Assembly (NCBI GenBank): GCA_965278985.1 | Contig: OZ257131.1 | Span: 1,550,001 to 1,614,000 of the forward strand | Length of the DNA stretch: 64,000 nt | Origin: CAISIP01 sp965278985 | Lineage (GTDB): Bacteria > Pseudomonadota > Gammaproteobacteria > Burkholderiales > Burkholderiaceae_C | Direction: 5' to 3' | Shown here: in pieces, positions 60,787-64,000 of the stretch | Layout: each line of letters starts with the position of its first letter | How positions within the stretch are numbered: position 1 is the stretch's first letter | Position numbers and translations under genes: made by a program | Notes under the pieces: model-generated | What the model saw: only the letters and a program-made list of their open reading frames with translations | What the model was told of the DNA's origin: nothing | Databases searched by the model: none

Positions 60787-61575
60787 ATGAACGACAGCTA
60801 TGCGAACCGGCCCGCGCTGTTCGACGCGGCGGAATGGAAGACCCGCGTCGACCTGGCGGCCTGCTACCGCCTGGTCGCGCACTTCGGCATGTCCGAGCTG
60901 GTGTCCAACCACATCTCCGCGCGGGTGCCGGGCCGACCGGGTGAGTTCCTGATCAACCCCTTCGGCTTCATGTACGAGGAGATCACGGCATCGAGCCTGA
61001 TCCGGGTCGACGCCGCAGGCAGCATCCTCTACAACCCGCACACGCAGTACGGCATCAACCGCGCGGGGTACGTGATCCACAGCGCCGTGCACGATATCCG
61101 GCCCGATGTGGACTGCGTGATCCACACCCACACACCCGCCGGAATCGCCATCTCGGCCCTGCGCTGCGGCATCCTGCCCATCAGCCAGTCGGCCATGCGG
61201 TTCGCCACCATCGCTTACCACGACTTCGAGGGTGTGGCCTTCAACGAAGGCGAGAAGGAGCGCCTGGCGCGCGACCTGGGCCTGGCCGAGGTCATGGTGC
61301 TGCGCAACCACGGCCTGCTGGCCTGCGGGGCGGGCATCCCACAGGCCTTCAACAACATCTTCCGGCTGGAGCGCATCTGCCAGATCCAGTGGATGGCGAT
61401 GTCCTGCCAGAGCGAACTCGTTTTGCCCTCGGCCGAGGTCGTGGCCGTGTCCAACCGGGCCTATGCAGGCAACCAGGCTGCGATGGGGGCCGGCACCGGC
61501 AACGCACTGGGCGTGATGGAGTGGCCCGCGATGCTGCGCTTCCTCGACCGTCGCGATCCCTCCTACAGGACCTGA
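60787..61575 (+). CDS. Class II aldolase/adducin family protein
   Basis: The 262-aa protein has the zinc-binding His pair in CVIHTHTPAGIAISAL and a third His in LRNHGLLACGAG; the Glu base is not certain. Members include fuculose aldolases and decarboxylases; others act on acids such as 3-oxo-tetronate phosphate. There is no sugar-phosphate kinase nearby. It lies seven bases after the second receptor and four bases before the next gene. Confidence 0.87.
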   Translation: MNDSYANRPALFDAAEWKTRVDLAACYRLVAHFGMSELVSNHISARVPGRPGEFLINPFGFMYEEITASSLIRVDAAGSILYNPHTQYGINRAGYVIHSAVHDIRPDVDCVIHTHTPAGIAISALRCGILPISQSAMRFATIAYHDFEGVAFNEGEKERLARDLGLAEVMVLRNHGLLACGAGIPQAFNNIFRLERICQIQWMAMSCQSELVLPSAEVVAVSNRAYAGNQAAMGAGTGNALGVMEWPAMLRFLDRRDPSYRT

Positions 61576-61579
61576 GGCG

Positions 61580-62578
61580 GTGACCACGCTCCTGGTCACC
61601 GAGGCCATTGCACGGCAGTACGGCACCGTGCTGCGCGAGGCGGCGGGGCCGGACACCACGCTGCTGGTACTGGGTGACGGCCCGCCACCCGCGGAAGACC
61701 TGGCCCGTGTCGAGCTGGCCTTCCTGTCCACGGACCTGATGGGCAGCAACAACAAGACCCACCCCAATGCGCGACTGCGCGCCTTCGGCGAGGCCATCGC
61801 GGCGGCGCCGGCGCTGCGCTGGATCCACACCTGCTCCTCGGGTGCGGACCGCGACATCCTGCAGCAGGCCCTGCGGCGCGGCGTGGTGGTCACGACTTCG
61901 TCCGGAGCCAATGCGATGGCCGTGGCCCACACAGCCATCGCCGGCATGCTGGCGCTCGCACGCGGCGTGCCGCACTGGGTGCAGACGCAGTCCGCGCGCC
62001 AATGGGCCACGCAACGCGACGCCCAGGCGCCGAGCGACATCGACGGCAACCACGCGCTGGTGGTGGGCACCGGGCCGATCGGCCAGGCCATCGCCCGCAG
62101 CTGCCGCGCCCTGGGCCTGCGCGTGACGGGCGTGCGCCGCGACCGCGATGCCACCGATGGCGCCTTCGATGCCATGCGGCAGTTCGAAGACCTGCCGGCG
62201 GCGCTGGCCGATGTGGACTGGGTCTTCCTGGCCTGCCCGCTCACGCCGCGCACCCGCGGCCTGGTGGACGCCGGTTTCCTGCAAGCACTGCCCACCGATG
62301 CACGCCTGGTGAACGTGGCGCGCGGCGAGGTGGTCGACGAGGCCGCCCTGCATGCCGCGCTGCGCGAAGGCCGCCTGGGCGGTTGTTACAGCGACGTGTT
62401 CGTCGAAGAACCCCTGCCGGCGGATTCGCCCTGGTGGGACCTGCCGCGCACGCTGGTCTCCGCCCACAGTGCCGGGGCTTCCACGGGATTTTCCGAGCGC
62501 ACGGTGCAGGCATTCCGGCACAACCTCGTGCGCCTGCGGCAGGGCCTGCCTCTGCAGAACGTTGCCATCCCCGGCTGA
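61580..62578 (+). CDS. D-2-hydroxyacid dehydrogenase family protein
   Basis: The 332-aa protein starts at a GTG. It has the Rossmann motif LVVGTGPIGQAIAR, the catalytic Arg in NVARGEVVDE, the Glu in FVEEPLP and the His in SAHSAG. It differs from the dehydrogenase at 56665 and is more like the group that includes glyoxylate and hydroxypyruvate-type reductases. Direction of catalysis is unknown. Confidence 0.86.
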   Translation: MTTLLVTEAIARQYGTVLREAAGPDTTLLVLGDGPPPAEDLARVELAFLSTDLMGSNNKTHPNARLRAFGEAIAAAPALRWIHTCSSGADRDILQQALRRGVVVTTSSGANAMAVAHTAIAGMLALARGVPHWVQTQSARQWATQRDAQAPSDIDGNHALVVGTGPIGQAIARSCRALGLRVTGVRRDRDATDGAFDAMRQFEDLPAALADVDWVFLACPLTPRTRGLVDAGFLQALPTDARLVNVARGEVVDEAALHAALREGRLGGCYSDVFVEEPLPADSPWWDLPRTLVSAHSAGASTGFSERTVQAFRHNLVRLRQGLPLQNVAIPG

Positions 62579-62613
62579 CGACGGCCTAACCACCGAACGA
62601 AAGAGGCCATTCG

Positions 62614-64000
62614 ATGCAAGACACCCTGGCCGCGCTGCGGGCCGTCGTGGGCGCTGCCCATTTCCTGCAGGACGCGGAACGCCTGGAACCCTACCTCGTG
62701 GAACAGCGCGGCCTGTTCCGCGGCAATGCGCTGGCCGTGCTGCGGCCCGCCGACACGGCCGAGGTCGCGGCCGTGGTGCGCCTGTGCGCCGAACGCGGCA
62801 TCGCCGTGGTGCCGCAGGGTGGCAACACCGGTGCCTGCGGCGGCGGCGTGCCCCAGGCAACTGGCCCCTGCATCGTGCTGTCAACGGAGCGCATGACCCG
62901 CATCCGCCACCTGGACGAGCACAACTTCACCGTGACGGTGGAGGCAGGCTGCATCCTCGCACACCTGCAGGACGCGGCACGGGCAGCAGGCTGCTATTTC
63001 CCGCTGTCGCTGGGGGGCGAAGGCAGTTGCCGCATCGGCGGCAACCTGTCGACCAATGCAGGCGGTATCAATGTGCTGCGCTACGGCAACGCGCGCGAGC
63101 TGATGCTCGGGCTGGAGGTGGTGCTGCCCGACGGCCGCATCTGGGACGGCCTGCGCACGCTGCGCAAGGACAACACGGGCTACGCGCTGCGCCACTTGTT
63201 CGTAGGCGCCGAGGGCACCCTGGGCATCATCACGGCGGCAGCACTCAAGCTCTTTCCGCTGCCACGCGATTTCCAGACCGCGCTGGTGGCCGTGCCTGAC
63301 CCGGCTGCGGCGCTGGAGGTGTTCACGCAGCTGCGCCGCGCCAGTGGCGACGCGGTCTCGGCCTGCGAGCTGCTGCCGCGCACGGCGATGGACATCGGCT
63401 TCAAGAACATGCCGGGCGGGCGCGATCCCCTGCCGCAGGTGCACCCCTGGTACCTGCTGGTGGAGCTGTCCTCACCGCGCATGGGCGGGCTGCGCGAGGT
63501 GCTGGAATCCACCCTGGCCGACGCGATCGAACAGCGTTTCGCCCGGGACGCGGTGATCGCCGAGAGCGACTCGCAACGCCGCGAACTGTGGCGCCTGCGT
63601 GAGATCACGGCCGGTGGTCACCAGCACCAGGAGGGCGGGCTGATCAAGCACGACATCGCCGTGCCCCTGTCACGCATTCCCGAAATGATCACGCGCGGCA
63701 CCGCCGCCTGCGAGGCCGCGCTGCCGGGTATCCGCGTGCTGGCCTTCGGCCACATGGGCGACGGCAACCTGCATTTCAACCTGGTGCAACCCGTGGGCGC
63801 GGATGCGGCGGGCTTTTTCGCCCAGCGCGCGCGCATGAACCGCATCGTGCACGACCTGGTGCACGAACTCGACGGCAGCATTTCGGCCGAGCACGGCATC
63901 GGGCTGCTGAAGGTCGAAGAGATGCGGCGCTACAAGGCGCCGCTGGAGCTCGAGCTGATGCAGCGCATCAAGCAGGTGCTGGACCCCGCGGGCCTGATGA
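62614..64000 (+). CDS. FAD-binding 2-hydroxyacid oxidase/dehydrogenase (GlcD-like), partial
   Basis: The visible 462 codons cover nearly the whole of a GlcD/D-lactate dehydrogenase-type flavoprotein. The FAD-binding PCMH domain shows VVPQGGNTGACGGGVPQ, GEGSCRIGGNLSTNAGG and RKDNTGYALRHLFVGAEGTLG. The C-terminal domain has AFGHMGDGNLHFN and SAEHGIGLLK. It probably oxidises D-2-hydroxyacids such as D-2-hydroxyglutarate or D-lactate, passing electrons to a quinone or ETF. The end runs off the window at LDPAGLM; no stop is visible. Confidence 0.9.
   Translation, partial: MQDTLAALRAVVGAAHFLQDAERLEPYLVEQRGLFRGNALAVLRPADTAEVAAVVRLCAERGIAVVPQGGNTGACGGGVPQATGPCIVLSTERMTRIRHLDEHNFTVTVEAGCILAHLQDAARAAGCYFPLSLGGEGSCRIGGNLSTNAGGINVLRYGNARELMLGLEVVLPDGRIWDGLRTLRKDNTGYALRHLFVGAEGTLGIITAAALKLFPLPRDFQTALVAVPDPAAALEVFTQLRRASGDAVSACELLPRTAMDIGFKNMPGGRDPLPQVHPWYLLVELSSPRMGGLREVLESTLADAIEQRFARDAVIAESDSQRRELWRLREITAGGHQHQEGGLIKHDIAVPLSRIPEMITRGTAACEAALPGIRVLAFGHMGDGNLHFNLVQPVGADAAGFFAQRARMNRIVHDLVHELDGSISAEHGIGLLKVEEMRRYKAPLELELMQRIKQVLDPAGLM

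Noticed and set aside
1..64000. CRISPR arrays, insertion sequences, prophage, tRNA or rRNA genes
   Set aside because: No spaced direct repeats, transposase genes, integrase genes or tRNA-like sequences were seen.

Overview
The window reads as chromosomal DNA of a very GC-rich betaproteobacterium, most likely a member of the Burkholderiales family Comamonadaceae (Acidovorax/Variovorax/Hydrogenophaga-like). The pointers are the ispDF / mfd / serB neighbourhood, a zapB-like / zapA / 6S RNA unit, a phaC-phaA-phaB operon, tandem Bug (TctC-type) periplasmic receptors, and a large NAD-specific glutamate dehydrogenase. This assignment is an inference from gene content. I see no tRNA or rRNA genes, insertion sequences, prophage or CRISPR array.

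Layout. 1-5.1 kb: isoprenoid genes ispF (edge) and ispD face mfd and serB. 5.5-10.3 kb: the prkA-yeaH-spoVR stress module. 10.3-12.0 kb: a Tat-exported PhoD phosphatase. 12.1-12.9 kb: a single type II lumazine synthase behind an FMN riboswitch. 12.9-19.4 kb: housekeeping and hypothetical genes (class V aminotransferase, heme oxygenase, a frameshifted S58 peptidase, a transglutaminase-like protein, an ABM monooxygenase, an HDOD protein). 19.5-26.1 kb: NAD-glutamate dehydrogenase, endonuclease III, a membrane diguanylate cyclase. 26.2-39.5 kb: a 13-gene minus-strand operon for corrinoid uptake, adenosylation, amidation and nucleotide-loop assembly, headed by a cobalamin riboswitch and btuB. 39.6-40.4 kb: zapB-like gene, zapA and 6S RNA. 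40.5-42.8 kb: TauE-type exporter, HCCA isomerase-like protein, PIG-L deacetylase. 42.8-48.5 kb: phaB, phaA and phaC with a terminator, a small membrane protein, pgeF and a zeta-class GST. 48.6-51.6 kb: pirin, ABM protein, FAH-family hydrolase, Nudix hydrolase, small membrane protein. 51.7-64 kb: two divergent catabolic operons around a GntR/HutC regulator.

How the parts work together. In the cobalamin operon, BtuB imports corrinoids across the outer membrane and a BtuF/BtuC/BtuD transporter moves them inward. CobO, CbiA, CobQ, CobD, CobU, CobT, CobS and CobC then convert incomplete corrinoids into adenosylcobalamin. No corrin-ring genes are present here, so this unit looks like salvage and remodelling, switched off by its end product through the riboswitch. 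In the right-hand cluster, one operon encodes CoA-dependent acid degradation (CoA transferase, acyl-CoA dehydrogenase, enoyl-CoA hydratase, AtuA-like protein, 2-hydroxyacid dehydrogenase). The divergent one encodes two periplasmic receptors, a class II aldolase, a second 2-hydroxyacid dehydrogenase and an FAD-linked oxidase. The same 14-16 bp palindrome sits in both promoter regions, which argues that the GntR protein between them controls both arms. The substrate is unknown.

Most worth checking: the shared GntR operators, the B12 operon with its signal-less BtuF-like protein, the riboswitch-controlled type II lumazine synthase, the one-base frameshift in the S58 peptidase, and the hairpin that contains the phoD start codon.
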